A stretch of 64,000 nucleotides of DNA from Cupriavidus taiwanensis LMG 19424 (GCF_000069785.1 NC_010530.1:1420001-1484000); one strand, 5' to 3'; positions 16,619 to 25,785 are shown, counted from the first letter of the stretch. Program-made: numbers and translations. The notes: generated from the letters alone by a model not told the origin.

Positions 16619-17434
16619 TCAGTCTTCCGCTTGCGCGGATTCGCCGCGCGAGCGGGGCAATCGTGGCACGGGCGCGTGGGCGAGAATCATCGGGCGCGCG
16701 GCGATGGCGCGCAGCGCAGCCTTGTCGACCAGCGTGATGGTGCGGTGCCGAACCGTGATCCATCCGCTTTCCGCGAGCCGCGAGAACTGCCGGCTGACCG
16801 TTTCCAGCGTCAGGCCGATATAGCTGCCGATTTCTTCGCGGCTCATGCGCAGGACAAAGGCGGACGACGAAAAGCCGCGCAGCGCGAAGCCGTCCGCGAG
16901 CCACAGCAGGAAGGTCACCAGCCGCTCTTCGGCAGTCATCAGCGCCAGCATGGTCTGTACCGCCCGCGCGCGCTGCAGCTGGCCGTCCAGCGCCAGCAGC
17001 AGTTGCCTGCCGAGCGGCGCGGGCATGGCCGGGCCGAGGTACGGCGTGTCCACGGTGAACAGGCACAGCTTGGTATCTTCGAGCGCGGTGGCATACGACG
17101 CATAGTGCGGGCGCACCAGGCTGTCCAGTCCGACCATGTCGCCGGGAAAGTGGAAGGCAACCACCTGTGTGCGCCCGTCTTCGGTGGTGACATGGGTCTT
17201 GATGGTGCCGACGCGAATGGCATAGACCGAAGTCACCGGGTCCCCCAGCAGGTACAGGAATTCGCCCTTGCGCAGGCGGACCATGCGTTGCGCCGGTCTG
17301 GCGCCTGCCGCGCCCTGTCCTGCTCCCTGTCCCGCCCGGCCGGCTGCGCGCTCCGGGCAGGCACCTGCCATCTGGCAGCACATGCTGCACGGCATGGCTT
17401 CGCGCTGCGACTGGCGATCATCGGGCGGTGTCAT
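16619..17434 (-). CDS. FNR-type oxygen-responsive regulator (Crp/Fnr family)
   Basis: 271 residues from the ATG at 17434. Cys16, Cys19/20 and Cys26 form an N-terminal cluster and Cys124 lies in EDTKLCLF, matching E. coli FNR Cys20/23/29 and Cys122, so a [4Fe-4S] oxygen sensor is expected. The DNA helix ETVSR is identical in type to FNR (E-x2-S-R), so it should read TTGAT half-sites. I preferred this start because it places the Cys cluster as in FNR; the ATG at 17395 is an alternative. It heads an operon with the FlhD-like gene and the unknown protein and is divergent from the hybrid kinase. Confidence 0.9.
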   Translation of the reverse strand: MTPPDDRQSQREAMPCSMCCQMAGACPERAAGRAGQGAGQGAAGARPAQRMVRLRKGEFLYLLGDPVTSVYAIRVGTIKTHVTTEDGRTQVVAFHFPGDMVGLDSLVRPHYASYATALEDTKLCLFTVDTPYLGPAMPAPLGRQLLLALDGQLQRARAVQTMLALMTAEERLVTFLLWLADGFALRGFSSSAFVLRMSREEIGSYIGLTLETVSRQFSRLAESGWITVRHRTITLVDKAALRAIAARPMILAHAPVPRLPRSRGESAQAED

Positions 17435-17685
17435 CGGCGCAGGAGGAGGTAGACCTGAAAAACCACATGCGCCCATTCTATGGAGCCACCCTGCCCAGAC
17501 AATCCGTACATTCTGATTCCCGGCACGGAAGCGTCTGACGCTTCGGTCCGCCGCCCCGCACGAGGGCGCCCACGCTGCATCTGGCGTTCCGTATGGGTGC
17601 CAGCCAGGCGCAAGCAGGCGTATCCTTACCTCACGATCAGGACCGGACGCGCCGTCACATGCCGGCATGCCGCCCAACCCATTCC

Positions 17686-19674
17686 ATGACAAGACGCCCC
17701 GACGACCCGCAGCTCCGTGCCGGAAACGCCAACAGCCCCCAGGGCCGCGCCTCCGAAGCCGGCAGCGCGGACGACCGCCACGCCGCGGATACGCCCTACC
17801 GGACGCTGGTGGAGTCCGTCCAGGATTACGCCATCTTCACCCTGGACGTGGGCGGCCATGTCTCCAGCTGGAACAAGGGCGCGGCCCGCATCAAGGGCTA
17901 CCGGCGCGAAGAAATCCTGGGCAAGCATTTTTCACATTTCTATACGCCCGACGCCGTGGCCCGGCGCTGGCCAGACGCGGAGCTGAAGGCGGCCGCCGAA
18001 CTGGGCCGCTTCGAGGACGAAGGCTGGCGCGTACGCAAGGACGGCAGCCGCTTCTGGGCCAACGTCGTCATCACCGCCTTGCGCGACGCGGACGGCAAGC
18101 TGATCGGCTTCGGCAAGGTTACGCGGGACCTGACCGAGCAGCGCCGCGCCGCCGAGGCGCTGCGCCAGAGCGAAGAATCGCTGCGCCTGCTGGTGGAAGG
18201 CGTCAAGGACTATGCGATCTTCATGCTCGATCCCGGCGGCCATGTCGTCAGCTGGAATGCGGGCGCGTCCTATATCAAGGGCTATCGCCGCGACGAAATC
18301 ATCGGCCGTCATTTTTCGCTGTTCTATCCGCAGGAAGATGTCGCCGCGGGCAAGCCGGCCCGGCACCTGGACCTGGCCCGGCGCGCCGGGCGCATCGAGG
18401 ACGAGGGCTGGCGCGTGCGCAAGGACGGTTCGCTGTTCTGGGCCAACGTCACGCTGACCGCCGTCTACGACGATTCACGCGCGCTGCGCGGCTTTGCCAA
18501 GGTGACGCGCGACATGAGCGAGCGCCGCCGCCGCGAGGAGCTGGAACGCTCCAGCCAGCGCCTGAACGAGTTCCTCGCCACGCTTTCGCATGAACTGCGC
18601 AATCCGCTGGCGCCGGTGCGCAGCGCGTTGACCGCCATGCGGCTGGCGCCCGGCGATGGCGCGCTGGCCAACCAGAGCCTGGCGCTGATCGAGCGCCAGG
18701 TGACGCACCTGAGCCGGCTCGTCGACGACCTGCTCGATATCGGGCGCATCACCTCCGGCCGGATCGAGCTGCGCACCGGTCCGGTCGAACTTGACGAGAT
18801 CCTCGCGCTGGCGATCGAGGGCGCGCGCCCGGCGCTCGATGCCAAGTCGCAGCGCGTCGACGTACAGGGCGCGCCCGCGGCGATCCGCATGGATGCCGAC
18901 AAGACGCGGCTGGTGCAGGTGATGCAGAACCTGGTGCTCAATGCGTCGAAGTTCTCGCCGCCCGGCACGGTCGTGACGATAGCCGCCGCGGTGCAGAACC
19001 GTACCCTGGAGATCCGCGTGTCCGACCAGGGCCGGGGCATCTCGCCGCATGCGCTCGATGACATCTTCCAGCTGTTCGTGCAGGAAAGCCGGCCGGGCAC
19101 GGATGTGCAAGGCGGGCTGGGCATCGGCCTGTCGCTGTGCCGCTCGCTGGTGGAGTTGCACGGCGGCACCATCGCGGCCACCAGTGCCGGGCCGGGGCTG
19201 GGCAGCACCTTTACGGTACGCCTGCCGCTGCCTGCCGCGCGCCGGTCCGACGACCCGCACGGCGCCGGCCCGCCGGCGAGCGGCCAGGCCGCGGCGGACC
19301 TGCAGGCGCAGCGCATCCTGCTGGTCGACGACAATCGCGACGCCGCCGACAGCCTGGCGATGCTGCTCGAAATGTGCGGCCACGAGGTGACCATCGCCTA
19401 CGACGGCGCCGAGGCCCTGCACGTGGCGTCGCGCTGCCGTCCGCATATCGCGCTGATCGACCTGGCCATGCCGGGCATGGACGGCTTCGAGGTGGTACGC
19501 GCCATGCGCGAGGTAGCGGGCACCGAAGCCACCCGGTTTGTCGCACTGACCGGCTTCGGGCAGCCGGCGGACCGGGAGCATACCGAGGCGGCCGGCTTTG
19601 ATGCGCACCTGGTCAAGCCGGTGGAGCTTGAAACCCTGTTCGGCACCATCGCGCGGCTGGGGCAGCCCGACTGA
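17686..19674 (+). CDS. PAS-PAS hybrid sensor histidine kinase/response regulator
   Basis: 662 residues from the ATG at 17686. Two very similar PAS domains (about 35-155 and 160-285; DYAIFTLDVGGHVSSWNKGA versus DYAIFMLDPGGHVVSWNAGA) suggest an internal duplication. HisKA carries phospho-His302 (LSHELRNP), the ATPase shows NLVLNASKFS and DQGRGI/GGLGIGLSL, and a C-terminal receiver has Asp592 (LIDLAMPGMDG) with a late VKP. No membrane segment, so it is a cytoplasmic sensor. With only a receiver as output it would pass phosphate on through an unknown Hpt, or use the receiver as self-control. Its divergence from an FNR gene hints at a redox or oxygen-linked role. Confidence 0.93.
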   Translation: MTRRPDDPQLRAGNANSPQGRASEAGSADDRHAADTPYRTLVESVQDYAIFTLDVGGHVSSWNKGAARIKGYRREEILGKHFSHFYTPDAVARRWPDAELKAAAELGRFEDEGWRVRKDGSRFWANVVITALRDADGKLIGFGKVTRDLTEQRRAAEALRQSEESLRLLVEGVKDYAIFMLDPGGHVVSWNAGASYIKGYRRDEIIGRHFSLFYPQEDVAAGKPARHLDLARRAGRIEDEGWRVRKDGSLFWANVTLTAVYDDSRALRGFAKVTRDMSERRRREELERSSQRLNEFLATLSHELRNPLAPVRSALTAMRLAPGDGALANQSLALIERQVTHLSRLVDDLLDIGRITSGRIELRTGPVELDEILALAIEGARPALDAKSQRVDVQGAPAAIRMDADKTRLVQVMQNLVLNASKFSPPGTVVTIAAAVQNRTLEIRVSDQGRGISPHALDDIFQLFVQESRPGTDVQGGLGIGLSLCRSLVELHGGTIAATSAGPGLGSTFTVRLPLPAARRSDDPHGAGPPASGQAAADLQAQRILLVDDNRDAADSLAMLLEMCGHEVTIAYDGAEALHVASRCRPHIALIDLAMPGMDGFEVVRAMREVAGTEATRFVALTGFGQPADREHTEAAGFDAHLVKPVELETLFGTIARLGQPD

Positions 19675-19787
19675 CGGGCCGGCATCCGGCGCCGAACCCG
19701 ACCTTCGTCAATCCCAAACCCGCACGCGCCGCCACTGCGACACACTGACGCCCGTTCCATCGCAACAGACACAGAAAGGAGACAGCG

Positions 19788-20768
19788 ATGCAGGGTTGGA
19801 TCAGGCGTGCGGCCACGGGGCTGCTGTTTGCATGCGCGGCCACCGCCGCCGGCACCGCGCTGGCGGACTACCCCGACAAGCCGGTGCGGCTGGTGGTGCC
19901 GTTCCCGCCGGGGGGCGCCACAGATCTGCTGGCGCGCGAGATCGGCAATGCGCTGTCGGCGCGGCTGCACCAGCCGGTGGTGATCGACAACCGCCCCGGC
20001 GCCGGCGGCAACCTGGCGGCGATTGCCGTGGCGCGCGCGCCGGCCGACGGCTATACACTGCTGTTCGGCACCTTCGGCTCGCTGGCGGTGAACAAGAGCC
20101 TCTACGACAAGCCCGGCTACGACCCGCTCAAGGACTTCGCACCGGTGGCGTCGGTGGCCTACCTGCCCAACGTGCTGGTGGTGCATCCCAGCGTGCCGGC
20201 GCGCACCGTGCCGGAACTGCTGGCGCTGGCGCGCAAGGAACCGGGCAAGCTGACCTACGGCTCGTTCGGCAACGGCTCGTCGTCGCACCTGGCGGGCGAG
20301 CTGTTCACGCACCTGGCCGGTGTCGATATCACGCACATTCCGTACAAGGGCAGCGCGGCGTCGATGACCGACCTGATCGGCGGGCGCATCACCATGATGT
20401 TTGACAGCGTTTCCACGGCACTGCCGTATATCCGCGACAAACGCGTGCGGGCGCTGGCAGTGACCACGCAGAAGCCGTCCGAACAGCTGCCCGGCGTGCC
20501 CACGCTGGCCGCCGCCGGCGTGCCCGGCTACGAACTGACCGCCTGGTTTGGCGTGGCGGCCCCGGCGGGCACGCCCAGGGCCGTGATCGACCGCCTCAAC
20601 GGCGAGATCGTCGACGCGCTGAAGCAGCCGGACCTGGCCGCCAGGCTGGCCAGCCAGGGCACGGTGCCGTTCCCCACGACGCCGGCGCAGTTCGGCAGCT
20701 ATATCCGCGCGCAATACGAGAAGTGGGACAGCCTGATCAAATCCGCCGAGATCAAGCTGGACAACTGA
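19788..20768 (+). CDS. Bug/TctC-family periplasmic substrate-binding protein
   Basis: 326 residues with AAAGGAGACAGCG before the ATG and a clear Sec signal peptide ending GTALA before DYPDKPVRLVV. Bug landmarks are PFPPGGATDLLAREI, VIDNRPGAGGNLAAI and HIPYKGSAASMTDLIGG. It is convergent with the IclR pair, which may regulate it or the downstream degradation genes. No TctA/TctB is near. The ligand is unknown. Confidence 0.94.
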   Translation: MQGWIRRAATGLLFACAATAAGTALADYPDKPVRLVVPFPPGGATDLLAREIGNALSARLHQPVVIDNRPGAGGNLAAIAVARAPADGYTLLFGTFGSLAVNKSLYDKPGYDPLKDFAPVASVAYLPNVLVVHPSVPARTVPELLALARKEPGKLTYGSFGNGSSSHLAGELFTHLAGVDITHIPYKGSAASMTDLIGGRITMMFDSVSTALPYIRDKRVRALAVTTQKPSEQLPGVPTLAAAGVPGYELTAWFGVAAPAGTPRAVIDRLNGEIVDALKQPDLAARLASQGTVPFPTTPAQFGSYIRAQYEKWDSLIKSAEIKLDN

Positions 20769-20788
20769 CTGTCCGGCCTCAGACGGCC

Positions 20789-21619
20789 TCAGGCGGCGCC
20801 CGGCGCGCCAAAGCGCCACGACAGCCGCGCCGCCGCCTGCCGCACCAGCGCGGCGGTGGCGCCTTCGGTGCCGCTGTCGAAGCTGCCGCTGGAACCCATC
20901 ACCGCGATCACCAGCGCCAGGCTGCCGGTGTGGTCGAACACCGGCGCGGCCAGGGTGTCGATGCCCGGCACCGGGTGGCTCAGCGCATTGTCGATGCGCG
21001 CCGCGCGCACCTGTGCCAGCCGCCCCGCGTAGGCCGGCGCCAGCTTGCCGCCCGGTCCTAGCACCTGGTCGGCGGCGGCACCTGCCATGCGCAGCGCATC
21101 GTTCTGCAGCAGTCCCGCCAGCACGTTGGCCGGCAGGTGCGCGGCGACGGTGCGGCCGATGGCGGTATGGACCAGCGACAGCACCGTGCCCACGCGCAGG
21201 CTGACATGCTGCGGCCGCGCCGATTCCTCCAGCCGCACCACGGTGGGCCCCAGCGGGCCCAGCACCGCCATCGCCACGCTCAATCCCGTGGTCCCGGCCA
21301 GCTCGATCACCTCCGGTTCGGCCTCGCGCGTCGGCGACAAGCGCTGCAGCGCGATCAGCCCCAGCTCCAGCGCCAGCGGTCCGCACAGGTAGTTGCCGGC
21401 GGCATCACGCGCCAGCAGTCCGGTCTTCTGCAGGCTCACCAGGTGCGGAAATGCCTTGGCCGCCGGCATGCCCGCGGCCAGCGCCAGGTCGCGCAGCGGC
21501 AGCGGCCGCCCCGCGGCCACCAGCGCGCCGAGCAGCTGGCCGGTGCTGTCGAGCGACTGGATGCCGCGCTGCGGCTTGCCGCCCTCGAGTTCCTGCGGGG
21601 ATTCGTTCGCGCCGCTCAT
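20789..21619 (-). CDS. IclR-family transcriptional regulator (second of tandem pair)
   Basis: 276 residues. The N-terminal helix-turn-helix (QRGIQSLDSTGQLLGALVAA, LRDLALAAGMPAAKAFPHLV) and the C-terminal effector domain (LAAPVFDHTGSLALVIAVMG) are typical of IclR. Its ATG overlaps the stop of the upstream IclR gene by 4 bp, so the two are translationally coupled. Its N-terminus, QRGIQSLD, is close to that of its partner (QRGIQSVE), which indicates a tandem duplication that then diverged. Such regulators commonly control aromatic or carboxylic acid catabolism. Confidence 0.92.
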   Translation of the reverse strand: MSGANESPQELEGGKPQRGIQSLDSTGQLLGALVAAGRPLPLRDLALAAGMPAAKAFPHLVSLQKTGLLARDAAGNYLCGPLALELGLIALQRLSPTREAEPEVIELAGTTGLSVAMAVLGPLGPTVVRLEESARPQHVSLRVGTVLSLVHTAIGRTVAAHLPANVLAGLLQNDALRMAGAAADQVLGPGGKLAPAYAGRLAQVRAARIDNALSHPVPGIDTLAAPVFDHTGSLALVIAVMGSSGSFDSGTEGATAALVRQAAARLSWRFGAPGAA

Positions 21620-22443
21620 GCCTGTTCACCGTTCGCTTCGCACAAGGCCGCGCCGATCTCCGCGCCCGCATCCATCAAGGCCCGCGCCGCCGTGCCGTGC
21701 CAGTCGACATCGATGGCGCCGGTCGATCCCACCAGCGTCAGCACCAGCCGCAGCGCGCCGGCGCCGTCGAGCACCGGCACGCTGAGGCTGCTGACGGCCG
21801 GGCTGGGGGCATCGATGCTGCGCTCGATGCCGCGCGCGCGGATCTGCGCCAGCCTGGCGCGGAACGCCGCGAGGTCCGCCGCGCTGGCATCCGGTTGCTG
21901 CGCGTGCCACAACGGCTGCCACTGCGCCGGTGGCTGGAAGGCGCAGAACACGCGGCCGGTGGCGGTGGCCGCCAGCGCCATTACCGTGCCCACGTGCAGG
22001 TTGACGTGCAGCGGCGCGCTCGCCGGCACATAGCGCACGATGGTCGGTCCCTGCGGCCCTGCCAGGCTGATTGCCACGCTGCAGCCCAGCGCCTGCGACA
22101 GCGCGTCGGCGCGCGGCAGCGCGGCGCGCCAGGCTGCGTCCTGCTCCAGGTGCAGCAGGCCCAGGCGCAGCGACAGCGGACCCGGCTCGTAGCGGCCGGA
22201 CAGGTGGTCGCGCTTGATCAGCCCCAGCCGTGCCAGGCTGACCAGATAGGCGTGCGCCTGGGCCGGCGCGAGCTGCGCGGCGTCGGCCAGCGCCGCCAGC
22301 GGCATCGGCACGCGCGCCGCGGCCAGCGCGGCGAGCAGGCGCGCACCGACCTCCACGCTCTGGATGCCTCGCTGCGCCTTGTCGGCACGCGCCGCCGGCT
22401 CGCCCGCCGGCGTTACCGTTGCCCCTGCCCTGGGTCTGGCCAT
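21616..22443 (-). CDS. IclR-family transcriptional regulator (first of tandem pair)
   Basis: 275 residues. HTH region QRGIQSVEVGARLLAALAAA and LAALADAAQLAPAQAHAYLV, effector domain with LSVPVLDGAGALRLVLTLVG. Divergent from the metallo-beta-lactamase/monooxygenase operon starting at 22762, whose 318-bp upstream region carries an AT-rich palindrome. It most likely controls that operon, alone or as a heteromer with the overlapping paralogue. Confidence 0.92.
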   Translation of the reverse strand: MARPRAGATVTPAGEPAARADKAQRGIQSVEVGARLLAALAAARVPMPLAALADAAQLAPAQAHAYLVSLARLGLIKRDHLSGRYEPGPLSLRLGLLHLEQDAAWRAALPRADALSQALGCSVAISLAGPQGPTIVRYVPASAPLHVNLHVGTVMALAATATGRVFCAFQPPAQWQPLWHAQQPDASAADLAAFRARLAQIRARGIERSIDAPSPAVSSLSVPVLDGAGALRLVLTLVGSTGAIDVDWHGTAARALMDAGAEIGAALCEANGEQA

Positions 22444-22761
22444 TCGCGTCCTGTGTCATTCGGAAAAACCGGATATTAATCGAACGCCTCCCCGATCCCG
22501 TCGCGCACGGGTTTACCCCGACCTCGACAAGGCAGTCGTTCGCTCGCTTAATTATTTGTCATAGACGAATCATTTAGCTATTGATTAATTTCTCGACCTT
22601 TCCTAAGATGGCATTACCCCGTCGCCACGCGGCCGTGTTCCAGGCCGTGCGACAACCGGAAATCCATACGAACGGGGGCGAGACAGCCAGCGCCATGCCG
22701 CTTGCATCACCATGCATTCGGTGCCGTGCCGTCTTCCCCTTCCACAAAAGGAAAAGACGCC
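22444..22761. other. Intergenic region between IclR pair and degradation operon
   Basis: 318 bp without a gene. Its middle (22545-22600) is strikingly AT-rich for this genome and holds an imperfect palindrome at 22554-22570. The AAAAGGAAAAG ribosome site of the next gene is at the right end. No good sigma-70 promoter could be fixed by eye. Confidence 0.6.
22554..22570. promoter_or_regulatory. Candidate IclR operator
   Basis: ATTTGTC-ATA-GACGAAT, a 17-bp inverted repeat with a single mismatched pair. It lies in the AT-rich centre of the divergent region, 111 bp from the IclR start and about 190 bp from the MBL-fold gene. Assignment is positional. Confidence 0.45.
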
Positions 22762-23721
22762 ATGTCCAAGGCATTCGCATCGCAGGCCGACCTGGAAGCC
22801 AAGCAGATCACCTTCACCCAGCTGTCCGAGAACGCCTGGGCCTATACCGCCGAGGGCGATCCCAACTCCGGCGTGGTCATCGGCGACGACGGCGTGCTGA
22901 TCGTCGACACCACCGCCACGCCGGCCATGGCGCAGGACCTGATCGCGCGCATCCGCACCGTCACCGACAAGCCGCTCAAGTACGTGGTGCTGTCGCACTA
23001 CCACGCCGTGCGCGTGCTGGGCGCCTCGGCCTACTTTGCCGAGGGCGCGCAGCAGATCATCGCCAGCCGCGGCACCTACGAGATGATCGTCGAGCGCGGC
23101 GAGGCCGACATGAAGTCGGAGATCGAACGCTTCCCGCGCCTGTTCGCCGGCGTCGAAACCGTGCCGGGCCTGACCTGGCCGACGCTGGTGTTCGAAAAGG
23201 AAATCACCCTGTTCCTGGGCAAGCTGGAAGTGCGCATCGCCCACCTGGGCTCGGGCCATACCAAGGGCGACACGGTGGTCTGGCTGCCGCAGCAGAAGGT
23301 GCTGTTCTCCGGCGACCTGGTCGAGTACGACGCCGCCTGCTACTGCGGCGACGCGCAACTGGCCGAATGGCCCGCCACGCTGGACGCGCTGGAGGCGCTG
23401 AACCCCGAAAAGCTGGTGCCGGGCCGCGGCCCCGCGCTGACCACGCCCGATGAAGTGAAGAAGGGCATCGCCTACACCAAGGACTTCGTCACCACGCTGT
23501 TCCAGTCCGGCCAGGAAGCGGTGGCCGAAAAGCTCGACCTGAAGGCCGCGATGGCGCATACGCGCCGCGCCATGGACCCGAAGTTCGGCCACGTTTTCAT
23601 CTATGAGCACTGCCTGCCCTTCGATGTCTCGCGGGCCTACGACGAGGCCAGCGGCATCCGGCATCCGCGCATCTGGACCGCGCAGCGCGACAAGGACATG
23701 TGGGCCGCGCTGCAGGACTGA
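22762..23721 (+). CDS. Metallo-beta-lactamase-fold protein with altered metal motif
   Basis: 319 residues from the ATG at 22762, with AAAAGGAAAAG upstream. The fold is clear: YVVLSHYHAVRVLG, HLGSGHTKGDTVVWLP and VLFSGDLVEYDAACYCGD. The canonical HxHxDH motif reads His79-Tyr-His81-Ala-Val83-Arg84, so the Asp and His that bind the second metal are missing, while the downstream His and Asp ligands remain. It may bind one metal or be changed in activity. It opens an operon with a flavin monooxygenase, a DUF2783 protein and an MFS permease, suggesting hydrolysis of a pathway intermediate such as a lactone or ester. Confidence 0.85.
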   Translation: MSKAFASQADLEAKQITFTQLSENAWAYTAEGDPNSGVVIGDDGVLIVDTTATPAMAQDLIARIRTVTDKPLKYVVLSHYHAVRVLGASAYFAEGAQQIIASRGTYEMIVERGEADMKSEIERFPRLFAGVETVPGLTWPTLVFEKEITLFLGKLEVRIAHLGSGHTKGDTVVWLPQQKVLFSGDLVEYDAACYCGDAQLAEWPATLDALEALNPEKLVPGRGPALTTPDEVKKGIAYTKDFVTTLFQSGQEAVAEKLDLKAAMAHTRRAMDPKFGHVFIYEHCLPFDVSRAYDEASGIRHPRIWTAQRDKDMWAALQD

Positions 23722-23781
23722 CGCCGGCACGGCCAGACAGCCATCGCGCCAACAAGCCATTGAAGTGGAGGAGACGAAAAC

Positions 23782-25524
23782 ATGAGCAGCATCGACTACC
23801 AGCGGCTGTCGTTCGCATACCAGCCCTGCGCGGACCAGCAGCGCGCCGGGCCATCCGCTGACGCCGCGCCCGCGACGGTGCATCCGGTGGTCGTGGTCGG
23901 GGCCGGCCCGGTCGGGCTGGCCACCGCCATCGACCTGGCACAACGGGGCGTGCGCGTGGTGCTGGTGGATGACGATTGCACCCTGTCGACGGGTTCGCGC
24001 GCCATCTGCTTTTCCAAGCGCACGCTGGACATCTTCGACCGCCTGGGCTGCGGCGAGCGCATGGTGGACAAGGGCGTGCGCTGGCACGTCGGCAGGGTGT
24101 TCCTGCGCGACGAGCAGGTCTACAGCTTCGACCTGCTGCCCGAGAGCGGCCACCGCCGCCCCGCCTTCATCAACCTGCAGCAGTACTACCTCGAAGGCTA
24201 CCTGCTGGAGCGCGCGCAGGCGCTGCCCAATATCGAGATCCGCTGGCACAACAAGGTGGTCGGCGTGGAAACCCGCGGCGGCGCCGACGCCGGCGTGGTG
24301 CTGACCGTCGAGACGCCCGATGGATGCTACCCGCTGCGCGCGCGCTATGTGGTCGCCGCCGACGGCTCGCGCAGCCCGATGCGCAAGCTGCTGGGCCTGG
24401 ACAGCAAGGGCCGCACCTTCCGCGACCGCTTCCTGATTGCCGACGTCCGCATGGAGGCCGATTTCCCGGCCGAGCGCTGGTTCTGGTTCGACCCGCCGTT
24501 CCATCCCAACCAGTCCGTGCTGCTGCATCGGCAGCCCGACAATGTCTGGCGCATCGACTTCCAGCTGGGCTGGGATGCCGACCCGGTGCTGGAGAAAAGC
24601 CCGGAGCGCGTGATCCCGCGGGTGCAGGCGCTGTTGGGCAAGGACGCGAAGTTCGAGCTGGAATGGGTCAGCGTCTATACCTTCTCCTGCCAGCGCATGG
24701 ACAGCTTCCGCCACGGCAATATCCTGTTCGCCGGCGATGCGGCGCATGGGGTCTCGCCGTTCGGCGCGCGCGGTGCCAACAGCGGCGTCCAGGACGCCGA
24801 GAACCTGGCGTGGAAGCTGGCCTACGTGCTGCAGGGCCATGCCTGCGACCGGCTGCTCGACACCTACGCCAGCGAGCGCGAATTCGCCGCCGACGAGAAC
24901 ATCCGCAACTCCACCCGCTCGACCGATTTCATCACGCCCAAGAGCGCCGCCAGCCGCGTGTTCCGCGACGCGGTGCTGGCGCTGTCCAGGCGCCATGCGT
25001 TCGCGCGCGCCCTGGTCAACAGCGGCAGGCTGTCGGTGCCGGCGGTGCTGCACGATTCGCCGCTGAACACCGAAGACGCCGCGCCGGATTGTGCCGGCAG
25101 CCTGGTGCCCGGCGCGGTCTGCTGCGATGCGCCGGTGTCCGGCGTGGGCGGCGCGGGCTGGCTGCTGTCCTACCTCGGCGGCGATTTCACGCTGCTGGTG
25201 TTCGGCAATCCCGAGGCTATCGATGCCGGCACGCTGGCCGACCTGGCCGCACTGAAGCAGGCCGGCACGCCGCTGCAGGTGGTCTATGTCACCGACGCCG
25301 CGCAGCCGCCCATGACCTGCAGCCACGCCACCGTGCTGCGCGACGACGAAGGCCTGGCGGCCCTGCGCTACGGCGCCGCGCCCGGCACCTGCTACCTGGT
25401 CCGTCCCGACCAGCACGTCTGCGCGCGCTGGCACCGTCCCGACCCGGCCGCGATCCGCGCCGCGCTGGCGCGCGCCACCGGCGCCGACCTGCAAGCGCCG
25501 CAGCCGGGCCGCATGGCCGCCTGA
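23782..25524 (+). CDS. FAD-dependent aromatic monooxygenase (PheA/TfdB/MhpA-like)
   Basis: 580 residues with GTGGAGGAGACG upstream. The N-terminal dinucleotide motif VVVVGAGPVGLATAIDLA, the middle DG motif (YVVAADGSRSPMRKLLG) and the GD motif (LFAGDAAHGVSPFGARGANS) define the class A flavin hydroxylases. The last 130 residues form the thioredoxin-like C-terminal domain seen in phenol hydroxylase relatives. It would hydroxylate an aromatic acid or phenol with NAD(P)H and oxygen. The adjacent DUF2783 protein is often found with such monooxygenases. Confidence 0.92.
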   Translation: MSSIDYQRLSFAYQPCADQQRAGPSADAAPATVHPVVVVGAGPVGLATAIDLAQRGVRVVLVDDDCTLSTGSRAICFSKRTLDIFDRLGCGERMVDKGVRWHVGRVFLRDEQVYSFDLLPESGHRRPAFINLQQYYLEGYLLERAQALPNIEIRWHNKVVGVETRGGADAGVVLTVETPDGCYPLRARYVVAADGSRSPMRKLLGLDSKGRTFRDRFLIADVRMEADFPAERWFWFDPPFHPNQSVLLHRQPDNVWRIDFQLGWDADPVLEKSPERVIPRVQALLGKDAKFELEWVSVYTFSCQRMDSFRHGNILFAGDAAHGVSPFGARGANSGVQDAENLAWKLAYVLQGHACDRLLDTYASEREFAADENIRNSTRSTDFITPKSAASRVFRDAVLALSRRHAFARALVNSGRLSVPAVLHDSPLNTEDAAPDCAGSLVPGAVCCDAPVSGVGGAGWLLSYLGGDFTLLVFGNPEAIDAGTLADLAALKQAGTPLQVVYVTDAAQPPMTCSHATVLRDDEGLAALRYGAAPGTCYLVRPDQHVCARWHRPDPAAIRAALARATGADLQAPQPGRMAA

Positions 25525-25560
25525 TCCCCCGGGCGCCAGCCCTGCCACACAGAGATAGCC

Positions 25561-25785
25561 ATGCCCAATCTGCTCAACACCCAGCCCAACCTGGCGCGGC
25601 CCGACGACTTCTACGAAGCGCTGATCGACATGCACCGTGACCTCGACGAGACCCAGAGCCAGGCCGCCAACGCGCAGCTGATCCTGCTGCTGGCCAACCA
25701 TATCGGCGACCACGACGTGCTGCTGGCGGCAATGTCCGAAACACGCGCCGGCGTCGTTGCCAGCCCGGAGTCGACGCCGGCCTGA
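25561..25785 (+). CDS. DUF2783 family protein
   Basis: 74 residues. DDFYEALIDMHRDLDETQSQ and AQLILLLANHIGD are the conserved DUF2783 features. The small family is commonly encoded directly after FAD-dependent aromatic hydroxylases, as here (36 bp downstream), so it may be an accessory to the monooxygenase. No biochemical role is established. Confidence 0.85.
   Translation: MPNLLNTQPNLARPDDFYEALIDMHRDLDETQSQAANAQLILLLANHIGDHDVLLAAMSETRAGVVASPESTPA

Noticed and set aside
22580..22593. TTGATTAATTT as an FNR box
   Set aside because: Only one TTGAT half-site; the ATCAA half is missing.
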